Positions 1 to 11,844 of a DNA stretch of 64,000 nucleotides are shown here, piece by piece. Position 1 is the first letter of the stretch. Each line of letters starts with the position of its first letter. A program made the position numbers and the translations under genes. Below the pieces are notes generated by a model, which did no database searches, was not told where the DNA came from, and worked only from the letters and a program-made list of their open reading frames with translations. This DNA is from Bacteroidota bacterium (GTDB lineage Bacteria; Bacteroidota; Bacteroidia; Chitinophagales; LD1): contig JADKJG010000012.1 in assembly GCA_016722375.1 (NCBI GenBank), forward strand, positions 27,091 to 91,090. Reading direction: 5' to 3'.

Positions 1-3000
1 CTACCAGCTCCGCCTTTCCAATTGCCGCAAACATTGAGGTTTTGCCCCAAAAGGCTTAACACGGCTCCAGAAGCAATATCCATATTGCCGATAGTGACAT
101 TACTACCAGTAATGGTCGGTGAGTAAGGTGTTCCTACCGGTATAACAACGTTCGAAGCACAATTATTTGGAATGGCTGCCGGATCCCAATTGGTTTGAGT
201 AAACCAACTTGTATCTGTTGTTCCTAACCAAGTACTAGTACAAATGGCCACCGTAGAAACACCGATCATATCAGAGATACAACCATTTATTGCATTGGTA
301 GCTACTACAGAATAAATGCCCGGAACATTTTGAGGGCCGAAACTTATAGTATTTCCAGTGCCAGATACGATGCTGCCCACCGGAATATTTGTATTTCGAT
401 ATAGTTGATAGTTTACTCCCACTTCTGAACCTGTTAAGCCCATCGTAGCGGGGACACAGGCTCCTCCCGATACATTAAAAGCTACCGGACTATTATTTAT
501 TGTCAGCGTAACCGGTGTTCTGATCGCACTTACACAGGTCGTAGTCGAATTTCTTGATTCTGCAAAATAAGTATTGGCAACAGAAGTGGCGTATGTGCTG
601 CTGTTAGATTGCAAGAGCCCCCCACCGGCACTCATGTCGTACCAGTCAATTTCATTTCCTGCGCTCGTAGCACTAATCGTACCCGGTGCATCATTGGAGC
701 ATATAACAACATTGCCACCACTAAGTGGTGCAGAAGGAAGCGGATTGACAGTAACTGTTATGCCTGAAGGAGGACCCGGTAGTGGAGAGATACACTCCGG
801 CCACTCGGCACGAATGTAGTAGGTGGTTGTTATTAAGGGACTTACATCCAATCCCGCATCTGAAGTGGCCAATTGTCCTCCTACCGGTATGGTATAAAGG
901 TCGTTAGAATACCACTGCCAATATGCGAGATTACCCAGTGTTCCACCGGTTTGTGTTAGATGAGTTTGTTGTGTGCCGGTGTTGCAAAGTGGATTGACCG
1001 ATACGTTCAACGAGGAAGGAGCCGTGGACATACCGGGGAAGTTCCAGCCGATATTATTTCCTAAATCCTGGCTGTTGGTACCGGCATTAAAGGTAGCTCC
1101 GCCGGTTGCCTGGTTATCGGATATACGTATATAATCCGCACAAACGGTGCCGCTTGATTTTGAAAAAGTAGCACGGCTTCCAGCCACACTGGATTGGATG
1201 CGGATAGGAAAACCGCCTGATCCACTGATGTTGAGATCGCCGTTAATCGTTTGTGTAGTTCCATTCGTAAGCGTATACTCATGACCGGGTGAAAAAGTCA
1301 GATTATTGAAAGTGCAACTAGCGGATATCACACCATCGGTAGCAAAACTCACGTTGTGAAAGTTCATAGCTGACTGTATTAAACCCGACTTACAGGGCCC
1401 TGGAAAGTTCAGGTCATAATAGGTTAAACCACCACCGCCGCCAAATCCAATACCCGGCGAAAAGCTTAGATTATTACCCGTCAGATTAATGGTGGAGGTA
1501 CCCGCATTCAACGTCAATCCCGGTGCATATACCTATAGGCCAGGAAGTAAAGGATATGTAGGACACATTAAACACTGATGAGCCCATAATCAGTCCGCGC
1601 GGCGTGGCAACCGTTGATGTAAAACTGCTACAATTTACTGTCTGTCCATTAGAATTTAATGTGCCACCATTCAGCGTGATGGTGCCGTTCGGCGTGCTAA
1701 ACACATCCTGCAAAATCCAGCCGCCACCAATCCCATTGAAATTGATTGCGTTAGCAAATGATTTGCCCCCTGTTGTAATTGTTTTACCCGTACTCGCTGC
1801 CTCAAAGTTTACCACACCCGCATAAGTCATATTCATTGCGGCTGTTAAGGTCAGCGAGCCGTAAATACGTATTGGATTGGAAGAGACCCCCGCTAAGGTT
1901 GGCGTATTGGTTACGCCCGTCCAAGTCATATCGTTGCACGCAGCAGTTACGTTTATTGTAACTATCTGGCTTGTAGCGTTAAAGGAGTTAAGGTCAAAAA
2001 ATACATTGTCGGCTGCCCCTGGGGAGCATCCAAAGATAGCGCCCCCGCTAGTTAGCGACCAGTGATTGCCATCATTCCAGTTACCGGTTCCACCTATCCA
2101 GTATAAATTTTGTCCTCCACCCCCACCAAATGTCCAACCGGTGTTGTTACCCTGATCATTCGAGTTGCTTGCAGTAAATGCTGCACCGGTAGCTTTGATG
2201 TCTTTTATGCTTACATAAGATACACTGACAGGATTTGGAGAGTTTATAGTTGCTTGGCTACCTCCCGTGGAAGATTTGATCGTGATTGGTCCTGTGCAAG
2301 TGCCGGTTGCACTTAATGAACCGTTTATTGTTTGCGTAGTTCCGTTAGTCAGTGTATAATTGTGGTTGGGTGAAAAGGTCAGATTATTGAAAGTGCAACT
2401 AGCGGATATCACACCATCGGTAGCAAAACTCACGTTGTGAAAGTTCATAGCTGACTGTATTAAACCCGACTTACAGGGCCCTGGAAAGTTCAGGTCATAA
2501 TAGGTTAAACCACCACCGCCGCCAAATCCGATACCCGGTGAAAAACTTGGATTATTACCCGTCAGATTAATGGTGGAAGTACCCGCATTCAACGTCAATC
2601 CCGGTGCATATACCTGCCAAGAGGTAAAGGATATGTAGGATACATTAAACACCGATGAACCCATAACCAGTCCACGCGGCGTGGCAACCGTTGATGCAAA
2701 ACTGCTGCAATTTACCGTCTGTCCATTAGAATTTAGCGCGCCACCATTCAGCGTGATGGTGCCGTTTGGCGTGGCAAAGATATCCTGCAAAGTCCAGCCG
2801 CCACCAACGCCATTGAAGTTGATTGCGTTAGCAAATGATTTACCCCCTGTTGTAATTGTTTTACCCGTACTCGCTGCCTCAAAGTTTACCACACCCGCAT
2901 AAGTCATATTCATTGCGGCTGTTAAGGTCAGCGAGCCGTAAATACTTATTGGATTGGAAGAAGCCCCCGCTAAGGTTGGCGTGTGGGTTACGCCAGTCCA

Positions 3001-4376
3001 TGTCATATCGTTGCAGTTAGCAGTTACATTTATTGTAACTATTTGGCTTGCCGTGGTAAAGGAGTTAAGGTCAAAAAATACATTATCCGGTATGCCGGGG
3101 GAGCATCCGAGGGGAGCGCCACCGCTGGTCAGCGACCAGTGATTGCCATCATTCCAGTTGCCGGTTCCGCCTATCCAGTATAAGTTTTGCCCTCCGCCTC
3201 CTCCAACAAATGTCCAGCCGGTGTTATTACCCTGATTGAAACAATTGTTTGCGCTCCCGTAGCCTTCATATCACGAATGTTTAAATAAGCCACGCTAACA
3301 GGATTTGGAGAATTTATGGTTGCTTGAATGCTTGGGGTGGAAGATTTAAGCGTAATTGGTGTCGTGCAGGTAGCGGTTGCGCTTAATGAACCGTTTATTG
3401 TTTGCGTAGTTCCGTTAGTCAGCGTATACGCGTGGTTGGGTGAAAAAGTCAGATTGTTGAAAGTACAACTGGAGTAAATCTCTCCATCAGTAGCAAAATT
3501 AACATTATGAAAGTTCATAGCCGACCGAATCGAAGCCGACTTACAGGGCCCTGGAACGTTCAGGTCATAATAGGTTAAACCAGCGCCACCGCCAAATCCG
3601 ATACCCGGTGAAAAACTTGGATTATTGCCCGTCAGATTAATGGTGGAAGTACCTGCATTCAATGTCAATCCCGGTGCATATACCTGCCAGGAAGTAAAGG
3701 ATATGTAAGATACATTAAACACCGATGAGCCCATAATCAGTCCACGCGGCGTGGCAACCGTTGATGTAAAACTGCTGCAATTTACCGTCTGCCCATTGGA
3801 GTTTAGCGTGCCACTATTCAGCGTGATGGTGCCGTTCGGCGTTGTAAACACATCCTGCAAAATCCAGCCGCCACCCACGCCATCAAAGACAACATTGCCC
3901 GCAAGCGACTTTCCATTAGTGGTAATGGTATTCCCCGCAGTGGTAGCTGAGAATTTTATAGTTCCGTTAAAGCTATTTACCATCGTTGAATTTAATATGA
4001 GCGAGCCGTAGATGTTTAGAACATAGGCAGAACTTCCGGATGTAAAAACTGCACCGCTGATTGCATTGGTCCAATCCATATTATGACAACTATACAAGGT
4101 GCTATTTATTGTAATAGTCTTACTTACGCCAGTAAATGAATTTGCATCGAAAAAAACATCATCGGCAGATGTCGGTATCTGCGTATAGAACGACGTGCCT
4201 CCTGATGTAGTGGCCCAATGGTTAGCAAAATCAGACCAAGTGCCTGAACCGCCTACCCAATAGTAGTTGCTACCGACAGCAAACTGAAAACAAACCAACA
4301 TTAGCGTTAATAATGTCCATTGAATTTTTGTTGCGATTTGTTCGCAACAAAAGTGTTTAGTATAGACGTGTTTCAT
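1..4376 (-). CDS. Giant secreted repeat protein A (3' end off window, two frame breaks)
   Basis: Starts at ATG 4376 and runs off the left edge, so the C-terminus is missing. The N-terminus has a hydrophobic export signal (WTLLTLMLVCFQFAV). The mature part opens with YYWVGGSGTWSD and contains three ~360-residue units (about 4265-3190, 3190-2113, 2113-1045). Each begins with a YW(I/V)GG..W.D..HW motif and continues as Gly/Asn/Thr-rich short strands, as in beta-helix or beta-sandwich adhesins. From about 1045 to 1 there are Ig-like segments and a further WLGTTDTSWFTQTNWDP motif. The frame breaks twice: about 10 nt are missing near 3250 (KATGA is followed by the wrong frame), and four extra bases (atag) sit near 1535. 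After both breaks the original frame is restored through position 1. It lies 46 nt downstream of its paralogue. A T9SS-exported surface adhesin is inferred; the sorting domain would be outside the window. Confidence 0.75.
1045..4265 (-). repeat. Three diverged ~1080-bp units in giant protein A
   Basis: Corresponding points recur at 1604, 2681 and 3751 on the plus axis, that is at 1077 bp and at 1070 bp plus the 10-nt deficit near 3250. The unit is thus 359-360 codons, the same length as in giant protein B, but the copies are clearly more diverged. The first unit (starting at 4265) differs most in its N-terminal third. Confidence 0.85.
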
Positions 4377-4422
4377 ATTCTTGATTGTTTTTGAAAACTG
4401 TTTTTGTAAATACTTTTAAAGC

Positions 4423-7400
4423 CTACATTTTTATTAACTTGGTAATGAGGGATTGTTCTTCTGTTTGTATCCGCAACCAATAAATTCCCCTCGCTACATT
4501 TAGCTCTACCGGAAATCTGTTGGCGCTTATTTTCATCTCATAAACCTTTCTACCCTGTCCATCAAAAACTTCGGCAATACTTCCAACCAATTCATGTTGC
4601 GCTTCAATAATCCAAGCACCATCAGGAGAAGGATTGGGGTATATTCGAACCGCTCCTTCACCGGCTAAATCATTAATGCCGACCGCAATAAATGTTGCTA
4701 CCGAGCGCGCATGGCAACCATTGGCATCGGTTATCTCCACCTGATAGTTTCCGGCTTGCTTGGCTATCAATATAGGCGATGTCTCACCAGAAATCAAGCT
4801 GTTATTAAAATACCACTGAAAAGCGATGCCATTATAAACTGTCAACGTATCGCCTTTAACGCTGATAGACACCGATGGTACGGGATAAACCGAAAGGCCT
4901 ATATGGTTGGAGGTAGCGGTACACCCATTATTGTCGGTGACCGTCAGATAATAATTGCCGGCTTGTTTAGAATAGAGGCACTTAGTCGTTTCACCCGTAT
5001 TCCAAATATATTGTTGATACCCTGCTGCAGCACAAATATATGCACTGTCCTGGGCACAAATCGTAGGCTTATCTACACTAATTGAAATATCAGGAAGCGA
5101 TAATGAACTTGCAACCGTTGCAGTATCGGCTATGGTACAACCTCCCGAACTGACTACAGTTACTTCATATTGCCCTTCGGATAAGTTCAATACAATAGCC
5201 GTAGTATCCCCTGTATTCCATAAATAGCGAAACGGCCCCGTACCGGTATTGATTGCTGCTTGCACGGTTCCGTTGTTCTGTCCGCAGGTGGTATTGTTGG
5301 TGATTAGAGATAAATCAATCCCTCCCGAACCAACATGGATGGTTGCATTATCCGTACCGGAGCAGCCTTGGGAATCGGTCACCGTTATTGTGTATAGTCC
5401 CGCCGCTAGTTGTTTTGCAATTTGTGTGGTATCATTATTGCTCCACAGAAAGCTAAAGGGCGATTGGCCGGTTACCATCTGCACTTTTGCTTCACCAGTA
5501 TTTCCGCATTGTGCATCGGTGATCATTACATTAAAAGTTACACTATCCGTAAACGCTATAACGAAAGAGGCAGTATCAACTACGTTGCCCAAACAAACAG
5601 AACTCATATTCAAAACCACTGAAACCACATCACCATTATGCAGTGTGTTGCTTGGAAATACTGAACTGTCCGTTCCGGTAACCGACCCGTTTATATACCA
5701 GCTAAACAACCCTATTGAATCGGCATTTGTCGCGGAGGCATTTAGAGTAATTAGCTTACCCGAGCATATAGCACCTGGTGTTGTATTTGATATTGACACA
5801 GAGGGAGTGCCGCCAATATTCGTAAAGTTCCATCCGGTATTGCCGCCTAAATCCTCGCTATTAGTCCCCGCATAAAACAGCGCCCCCCCAGTAGCGTTAT
5901 TGTCAGAGAGTCGGACATAGTCCACGCAAACCGTACCGGTTGATTTGTAGAAAGTTGACTGGCTGCCTGAAGTGCTGGATTGAATTCTAACAGGAAAACT
6001 GCCGGTGCCACTTATGATCATGTCTCCAAGAACAGTTTGTGTTTTCCCGCTGGATAATGTATAAGTTCGTCCAGGGGTAAACCGGATCTCATTCATCGTA
6101 TTATTTCCGCTTATTTCTCCACTACTCAGAAAACTCACATTATGGTAGAAGTTGTTGCCTTGGAGTTTGCCTGATGCGGGGGTCCGAGAAGTTTACATCG
6201 AAATACGTAATGCCGCTGCCAGTAAAGCCAAGCCGGGCGAAAAGCCCGTGTTGTTACCGGTCAGATTGATAGTAGAAGTACCACAGTTAAGAGTCATTCC
6301 CGGTGATGTCACATCCCATGCCGTAAACGATATGTATGAGATATTGAAAACGGATGCTCCCATATTTAATCCCCTTGTAGTGGCCGATGTAGAGGTAAAG
6401 TGGCTTGCCGATACCGTCTGGCTATTAGTGGTTAAGGTCCCGTTGTTCAGATTGATATCACTAGTAGTGGTCAATGCATCCTGAAGCGTCCATCCTCCTC
6501 CTACACCAACAAAGTTGACTACATTGCTGAAACTCTTCCCCAGCAGTGATGGTCTTGCCTATCGAAATTGCTTCAAAATTTACCGGACCCGCAAAGGTTA
6601 AATTCATCCCACTTACAAACGTCAGAGAACCGTAGATTTTTAAAGTGTTCGATGACGGGCCTGCAAACGTTGGCGTGTTCGCTACTCCTGTCCAGGTCAT
6701 ATTATGGCAATTGGCCGTAGGAACGTCTATTGTTACTGTCTGTCCACCTACTGAAAAGGAGTTTACATCACAAAAGACATTGTCGGCAGTCGTCGGCACG
6801 CAGCCGTAAGGAGTACCACCACTGGTCAGCGACCAATGGTTGCCATCGCTCCAGTTGCCTGCATTGCCTATCCAGTAAAGATTTTGACTGGCACTAGTAT
6901 TGATTGTCCACCCGCTATTATTTCCCAAATCCTGCGAATTGTTTGCTGTGAAGGAGTTGCTGGTACCATTAATATCCTTTAGCGATACATAGTTGACAAC
7001 AATCGGATTATTCACTGAATTGAGTGTGGTTTTGGCTGCCCGCCGTATTTGTCTTGATGGCAATCACTGCACTACAGGTCCCATTAGCTATTAGTGCCCC
7101 ATTGATAGTTTGGGTCTTAGCGTTTGTAATTGTATATGTATAGCCTGACGAGAAGTTTAGATTGTTGTAAGTATTATTCCCACTGATTTCTCCGTGAGTG
7201 GCAAAACTCACATTATGGTAGAAGTTGTTTCCTTGGAGTTTGCCTGATGCGGTGCCGGTGCCCGAGAAGTTTACATCGAAATACGTAATGCCGCTGCCAG
7301 TAAAGCCAAGCCCGGGTGAAAAGCCCGTGTTGTTACCGGTCAGGTTGATAGTAGAAGTACCACAGTTAAGAGTCATTCCCGGTGATGTAACATCCCATGC

Positions 7401-9133
7401 GGTAAACGATATGTATGAGATATTGAAAACGGATGCTCCCATATTTAATCCCTTGTAGTGGCCGATGTAGAGGTAAAGTGGCTTGCCGATACCGTCTGGC
7501 TATTAGTGGTTAAGGTCCCGTTGTTCAGATTGATATCACTAGTAGTGGTCAATGCATCCTGAAGCGTCCATCCTCCTCCTACACCAACAAAGTTGACTAC
7601 ATTGCTGAAACTCTTCCCCGCAGAAGTGATGGTCTTGCCTATCGAAATTGCTTCAAAATTTACCGGACCCGCAAAGGTTAAATTCATCCCACTTACAAAC
7701 GTCAGAGAACCGTAGATTTTTAAAGTGTTCGATGACGGGCCTGCAAACGTTGGCGTGTTCGCTACTCCTGTCCAGGTCATATTATGGCAATTGGCCGTAG
7801 GAACGTCTATTGTCACTGTCTGCCCACTTACGGAAAAGGAGTTTACATCAAAAAAGACATTGTCGGCAGTCGTCGGCACGCAGCCGTAAGGAGCACCACC
7901 ACTGGTCAGCGACCAATGGTTGCCATCGCTCCAGTTGCCTGCATTGCCTATCCAGTAAAGATTCTGACTGGCACTAGTATTGATTGTCCACCCGCTATTA
8001 TTTCCCAAATCCTGCGAATTGTTTGCTGTGAAGGAGTTGCCGGTACCATTAATATCCTTTAGCGATACATAGTTGACAACAATCGGATTATTCACTGAAT
8101 TGAGTGTGGTTTGGCTGCCCGCCGTATTTGTCTTGATGGCAATCACTGCACTACAGGTCCCATTAGCTATTAGTGCCCCATTGATAGTTTGGGTCTTAGC
8201 GTTTGTAATTGTATATGTATAGCCTGACGAGAAGTTTAGATTGTTGTAAGTATTATTCCCACTGATTTCTCCGTGAGTGGCAAAGCTCACATTATGGTAG
8301 AAGTTGTTTCCTTGGAGTTTGCCTGATGCGGTGCCGGTGCCCGAGAAGTTTACATCGAAATACGTAATGCCGCTGCCAGTAAAGCCAAGCCCGGGTGAAA
8401 AGCCCGTGTTGTTACCGGTCAGGTTGATAGTAGAAGTACCACAGTTAAGAGTCATTCCCGGTGATGTAACATCCCATGCGGTAAACGATATGTATGAGAT
8501 ATTGAAAACGGATGCTCCCATATTTAATCCCCTTGTAGTGGCCGATGTAGAGGTAAAGTGGCTTGCCGATACCGTCTGGCTATTAGTGGTTAAGGTCCCG
8601 TTGTTCAGATTGATATCACTAGTAGTGGTCAATGCATCCTGAAGCGTCCATCCTCCTCCTACACCAACAAAGTTGACTACATTGCTGAAACTCTTCCCCG
8701 CAGAAGTGATGGTCTTGCCTATCGAAATTGCTTCAAAATTTACCGGACCCGCAAAGGTTAAATTCATCCCACTTACAAATGTCAGTGACCCGTAAATCTT
8801 TAAAGTGCTAGATGAAGCACCAGCTAAAATAGGGCTATTAAGAACACCTGACCAATTCAAATCTGCACAGTTTACAATAGTCTGGTCAATAGTTACCGTT
8901 TGGTTGGTGCCCGAAAATGAATTTCCGTCAAAAAATACATTATCCACCGATTGAGGTACCTGAAGGTGAAAACTGCTTCCTCCAGAAGCAGTTGCCCAAT
9001 GGATAGAATAATCTGACCAGTTACCACTACCACCCACCCAATAATAATTTGAAGCAAAGGTTTGTTTCGAAATAAACATTGTACCTGCGAGAACTATTAC
9101 CGAAAATAGTAGGTTGTAAAAGTTTTTCTTCAT
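4423..9133 (-). CDS. Giant secreted repeat protein B with SprB-like repeats and T9SS sorting domain (several frame breaks)
   Basis: Starts at ATG 9133 with signal peptide MKKNFYNLLFSVIVLAGTMF. Three ~360-residue units follow (about 9046-7970, 7969-6890, 6889-5840), each opening with YYWVGGSGNWSD or LYWIGNAGNWSD. Then come Ig/PKD-like segments and two SprB-like repeats (5520-5100, with FSFLWSNNDTTQIAKQLAAG and FRYLWNTGDTT). The protein ends in a type A T9SS sorting domain (VRIYPNPSPDG to the C-terminal LITKLIKM). Compared with the intact first unit, the second and third carry indels: CCCC to CCC at ~7450, TTT to TTTT at ~7031, -2 nt at ~6540, -1 nt at ~6235 and -5 nt at ~6180. These exactly account for the frame changes. 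A cell-surface or secreted adhesin is inferred. Either the gene is decaying or the repeats were mis-assembled. Confidence 0.8.
6150..8780 (-). repeat. Nearly identical 1080-bp tandem repeat inside giant protein B
   Basis: The stretch holds about 2.4 copies of a 1080-bp (360-codon) unit. Long runs are letter-identical, for example 7561-7700 against 8641-8780. Identity stops abruptly at 7700/8780. Only scattered substitutions separate the copies (a small cluster at 6733-6772 against 7813-7852), so the copies are real and not the same read placed twice. All detected indels lie between 6180 and 7450. Confidence 0.9.
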
Positions 9134-9407
9134 TTCAAATTCATGATAAGCCCAACAATTTGTTTTTTTATTTTCCTCATAGAGATACTCCGCAAATTTG
9201 AAAGTAAATCTTCAATACGATTACCGCAAACCATACTTTAAAACATTATTAGAACTCTAACAGGTATTTCATTGCCTTCGTAAAATATGATTCTCGAAAC
9301 ATAATAGCTATAATTTCCGTTAGAATAGGTACAGTACTTTGTAATTTTATACGGCTTTCATTCTTCCTAATTAGTTATTACCTTCGTTAGATTCCTAATA
9401 GATATTT
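9134..9407. promoter_or_regulatory. Divergent intergenic region with candidate promoter for the 9408 gene
   Basis: This 274-bp region separates the giant repeat genes (minus) from the TPR-like gene (plus). On the plus strand TTTC (9356-9359), a 19-bp spacer and TACCTTCG (9379-9386) approximate the Bacteroidetes TTTG-N19-TAnnTTTG promoter. The start codon follows 22 bp later. For the minus direction only a weak CAAATTTG was seen, without a matching -33 box. Confidence 0.4.
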
Positions 9408-10934
9408 ATGTACAACTCTGATGCGCTCTTTTTGTTGATTAAGGCAATGAGCAAGTCCGAAAAAAGATATTTTAAAGTAGAGAACGTCAAATCTGAGTCG
9501 AACTCCAGCAAAGATTATTTACGGCTTTTTGACGCTATAGACGCGCAAAAAGAATATGATGAAAAAGCGCTGAAGAAAAAATTTAAAGGGGAGCGTTATT
9601 TTAATCAAATTGGGGCTGTTAAGCATTATTTGTATCGCCAGATTCAAAAAAGCCTGACTAACTATTATCATGAATCTTCTCCTAACATTCGGCTCAACGA
9701 GTCTCTTTCGGAAATTGAGATTCTGTTTAATAAAAATTTAATTAATAATTGCGCGAACAGTATTAAAAAGGCTAAAGCCCTTGCTTATAAACATGAAAAG
9801 TGGCCGGAATTATTACGATTGGTCTCATGGGAAACAAAAGTGACTGTCTTACTGTATAGTTCAGAAAAAGCTGCATCGCTTAATCAGGAAATAGAGGTGG
9901 AGCGAACGACTATTTGGACGAAATATCAGCAACAGATAGCACTACAGGTGTTAGGTACTCAGATCCGTTTATTCTTCCGCAAGAAAGGTTACGCAAAAAC
10001 ACCAGAGGAAAGGAAGCATATCGAGAACATCCTATCCAATGAACTACTGGGAAAACCGGCCCACTCCTCTGAAGGGGAAATCAATCGGCTGGTTATGAGA
10101 GCTAATTGCTATACTATTCTAGGAAAACAGGAAGAACGATTTAACGAAAGCAAAAAGGGAATCGAATATTTTCAGTCACATCCAGATATGGTGCAGGCAA
10201 ACTTTCTGGTTTACTTCCACAACCTTCGTGATTTGGCGGATATTGCTATCGCTCAAAAAAAATTCACTTATGCGGAGAGTCTAGCAACCATACTAAATGA
10301 CCTCCATAAGCAGTACCAACACAAATTAAATCTAAAGTCAAAAATTGTTTATCTGGATTTTGAGGCTTCTATATTGCTTTATAAAGGCGAGTTTGAAAAA
10401 GCGCTGGAAATTATTCCTAAGACCAGAAGTATTTTAGAACAGTTTGACAAGACTTTAGAGCCCATAGATGCTCTGTTTCTACACTTCATTAACTTCCACA
10501 TTCATTTTCGAAATAAAGATTTTCGCAACACGCAGTTGTCCATTCAGGAGATCATTAACCTCGGGCAAATCCGTTGGGATATGCAAGCTCTCGTGAGAAT
10601 AGCCAATTTGATAGTGCAGTATGAACAACACGAGTATCAACACTTGGGCTATGTGTGGCGTTCCACCTATCGCTATTTATTGAAAAAAGAAATGCTTGAA
10701 AAGCCAGAAACCGTTATTTTGAATTTTATAAAAAATATCTCCCGCATTAATTCAGAAAAACAAGCATTGAATTCCCTCATTCAGTTAAGAGAAGAGTTCC
10801 TTCCGTATAAGGATGAATCCTTTATAGCTTCCTTCCCTTTAATTGAATGGATAGACAGCAAGCTTCAGAAAAGAGAAATCTCCGAGATTGTAATGGAAAA
10901 TTATCTAAAAGCCAAAGCCGCCGAAAATGGTTAA
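9408..10934 (+). CDS. Bacteroidetes-conserved TPR-like helical protein
   Basis: A 508-residue protein with no signal peptide and no membrane segments. It opens with LIKAMSKSEKRYFK, a motif I associate with a Bacteroidetes family of unknown function. The rest is helical and rich in Lys, Glu, Leu and Tyr, with TPR-like pairs such as KFTYAESLATILNDLHKQY and GEFEKALEIIPKTRSILEQF around residues 285-350. A cytoplasmic scaffold or regulatory role is possible, but nothing in the sequence fixes a function. It stands alone between the giant-protein promoter region and the hairpin at 11048-11075. The ATG at 9408 is the first in frame and follows a candidate promoter closely. Confidence 0.8.
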   Translation: MYNSDALFLLIKAMSKSEKRYFKVENVKSESNSSKDYLRLFDAIDAQKEYDEKALKKKFKGERYFNQIGAVKHYLYRQIQKSLTNYYHESSPNIRLNESLSEIEILFNKNLINNCANSIKKAKALAYKHEKWPELLRLVSWETKVTVLLYSSEKAASLNQEIEVERTTIWTKYQQQIALQVLGTQIRLFFRKKGYAKTPEERKHIENILSNELLGKPAHSSEGEINRLVMRANCYTILGKQEERFNESKKGIEYFQSHPDMVQANFLVYFHNLRDLADIAIAQKKFTYAESLATILNDLHKQYQHKLNLKSKIVYLDFEASILLYKGEFEKALEIIPKTRSILEQFDKTLEPIDALFLHFINFHIHFRNKDFRNTQLSIQEIINLGQIRWDMQALVRIANLIVQYEQHEYQHLGYVWRSTYRYLLKKEMLEKPETVILNFIKNISRINSEKQALNSLIQLREEFLPYKDESFIASFPLIEWIDSKLQKREISEIVMENYLKAKAAENG

Positions 10935-11047
10935 AACTTATTTATAGCCATCCTCTGTGAAAAGGTTCGCAAGTGCGGTTCTGTTACGTATTTCTATTGC
11001 TTTGGTATTAAACGCCGTCTTTCAAATACAAGCTTAGGCTAAAAATA

Positions 11048-11075
11048 AAGGGTTTCGGAATTTTCCGAAACCCTT
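11048..11075 (-). terminator. Perfect hairpin terminator, 13-bp stem
   Basis: AAGGGTTTCGGAA (11048-11060) is the exact complement of 11063-11075. On the minus strand it is followed by TTATTTTT, so it best terminates the tRNA transcript. It can also stop the plus-strand gene ending at 10934. Confidence 0.8.
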
Positions 11076-11085
11076 ATGCCTCTTG

Positions 11086-11159
11086 TGGTCCCACCTGGGC
11101 TTGAACCAGGGACCCCCTGATTATGAGTCAGGTGCTCTAACCAGCTGAGCTATAGGACC
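11086..11159 (-). tRNA. tRNA with CAU anticodon (elongator Met or lysidine-type Ile2)
   Basis: A 74-nt cloverleaf. The acceptor stem GGTCCTA pairs with TGGGACC and the discriminator is A. The D-arm is AGCTCAGCTGGTTAGAGC, the anticodon arm CCTGACTCATAATCAGG carries CAU (plus positions 123-125 after 11000), and the T-loop is GGTTCAAGCC. The 3' CCA is not encoded. The anticodon alone cannot separate elongator tRNA-Met from tRNA-Ile2, in which TilS converts C34 to lysidine. It is not an initiator by context. It is followed by a strong hairpin terminator. Confidence 0.93.
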
Positions 11160-11197
11160 TGCATTTTCAGTGCGCTGCGAAAATAGTTATTCAATCC

Positions 11198-11205
11198 TAT
11201 TTTTG
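11198..11205 (+). promoter_or_regulatory. -7 promoter element TATTTTTG upstream of the HAD gene
   Basis: Exact match to TAnnTTTG, ending 6 bp before the ATG at 11212. No convincing -33 box at the right distance. If used, the transcript would be essentially leaderless. Confidence 0.35.
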
Positions 11206-11211
11206 AAGCCG

Positions 11212-11844
11212 ATGAAACCCTTTAAAAATCTCATTTTTGATATAGGCAATGTTCTGGTGGACATTGACTACGAAGTAACCGTCCGGGAATTCCAAAAGCT
11301 GGCCACTATGGACTTTGGCAGCATTGTTTCCTATTCCAAACAACATCATCTGTTTGACTGGTTTGAGACCGGAAAGATTTCAGCCGACGATTTTCGTCGC
11401 GAGTTGCGGCAATTTCTTCGCCCAGAGGTGAGCGACGATGAAATTAATCAGGCATGGAATTCAATTCTGCTGAATTATCCATCAGATAAATTTGATTTAT
11501 TGAAAACGCTGAAGTTAGGTTATCGTACTTATGCGTTGAGTAACATCAACGAAATTCATGTTGCTGAGATTAATGCAGCCGCTCGGAAGAAATTTCAGCA
11601 ACCAGACTTCGCCAGTTTCTTTCACCGGGCATATTATTCAAATGAAGTAGGTTTTCGAAAACCGGAGATGGAAATTTATGAGGCTATACTATCCAGAGAG
11701 AAGTTAAACCCGAACGAAACATTTTTTGTTGATGATAAGGAAGAAAATGTGGTGGCAGCTAAGAACTTGGGTATTCAAGCCTATCTGCTTTCTGACAGAA
11801 ACCAGTTGTTTGAGCTTCTAAAACAAACAGGTATAATTAATTAG
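11212..11844 (+). CDS. HAD-IA family phosphatase, YihX-like
   Basis: A soluble HAD-superfamily hydrolase of 210 residues. Motif I is LIFDIGNVLVDID, with nucleophile D10. The second acidic residue is replaced by Asn, as in YihX-type and epoxide-hydrolase-related HADs. Motif II is the Ser of YALSN, motif III the Lys of FRKPE and motif IV FFVDDKEEN. YihX dephosphorylates alpha-D-glucose-1-phosphate; the substrate here is not determined. The start was set at ATG 11212 because an upstream GTG at 11170 would add 14 residues ahead of the family N-terminus. The 3' end overlaps the convergent DUF3089 gene by 8 bp. Confidence 0.85.
   Translation: MKPFKNLIFDIGNVLVDIDYEVTVREFQKLATMDFGSIVSYSKQHHLFDWFETGKISADDFRRELRQFLRPEVSDDEINQAWNSILLNYPSDKFDLLKTLKLGYRTYALSNINEIHVAEINAAARKKFQQPDFASFFHRAYYSNEVGFRKPEMEIYEAILSREKLNPNETFFVDDKEENVVAAKNLGIQAYLLSDRNQLFELLKQTGIIN

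Noticed and set aside
5249..5875. 208-codon plus-strand frame inside giant protein B
   Set aside because: Antisense to the SprB-like and Ig-like region, which is clearly coding on the minus strand.
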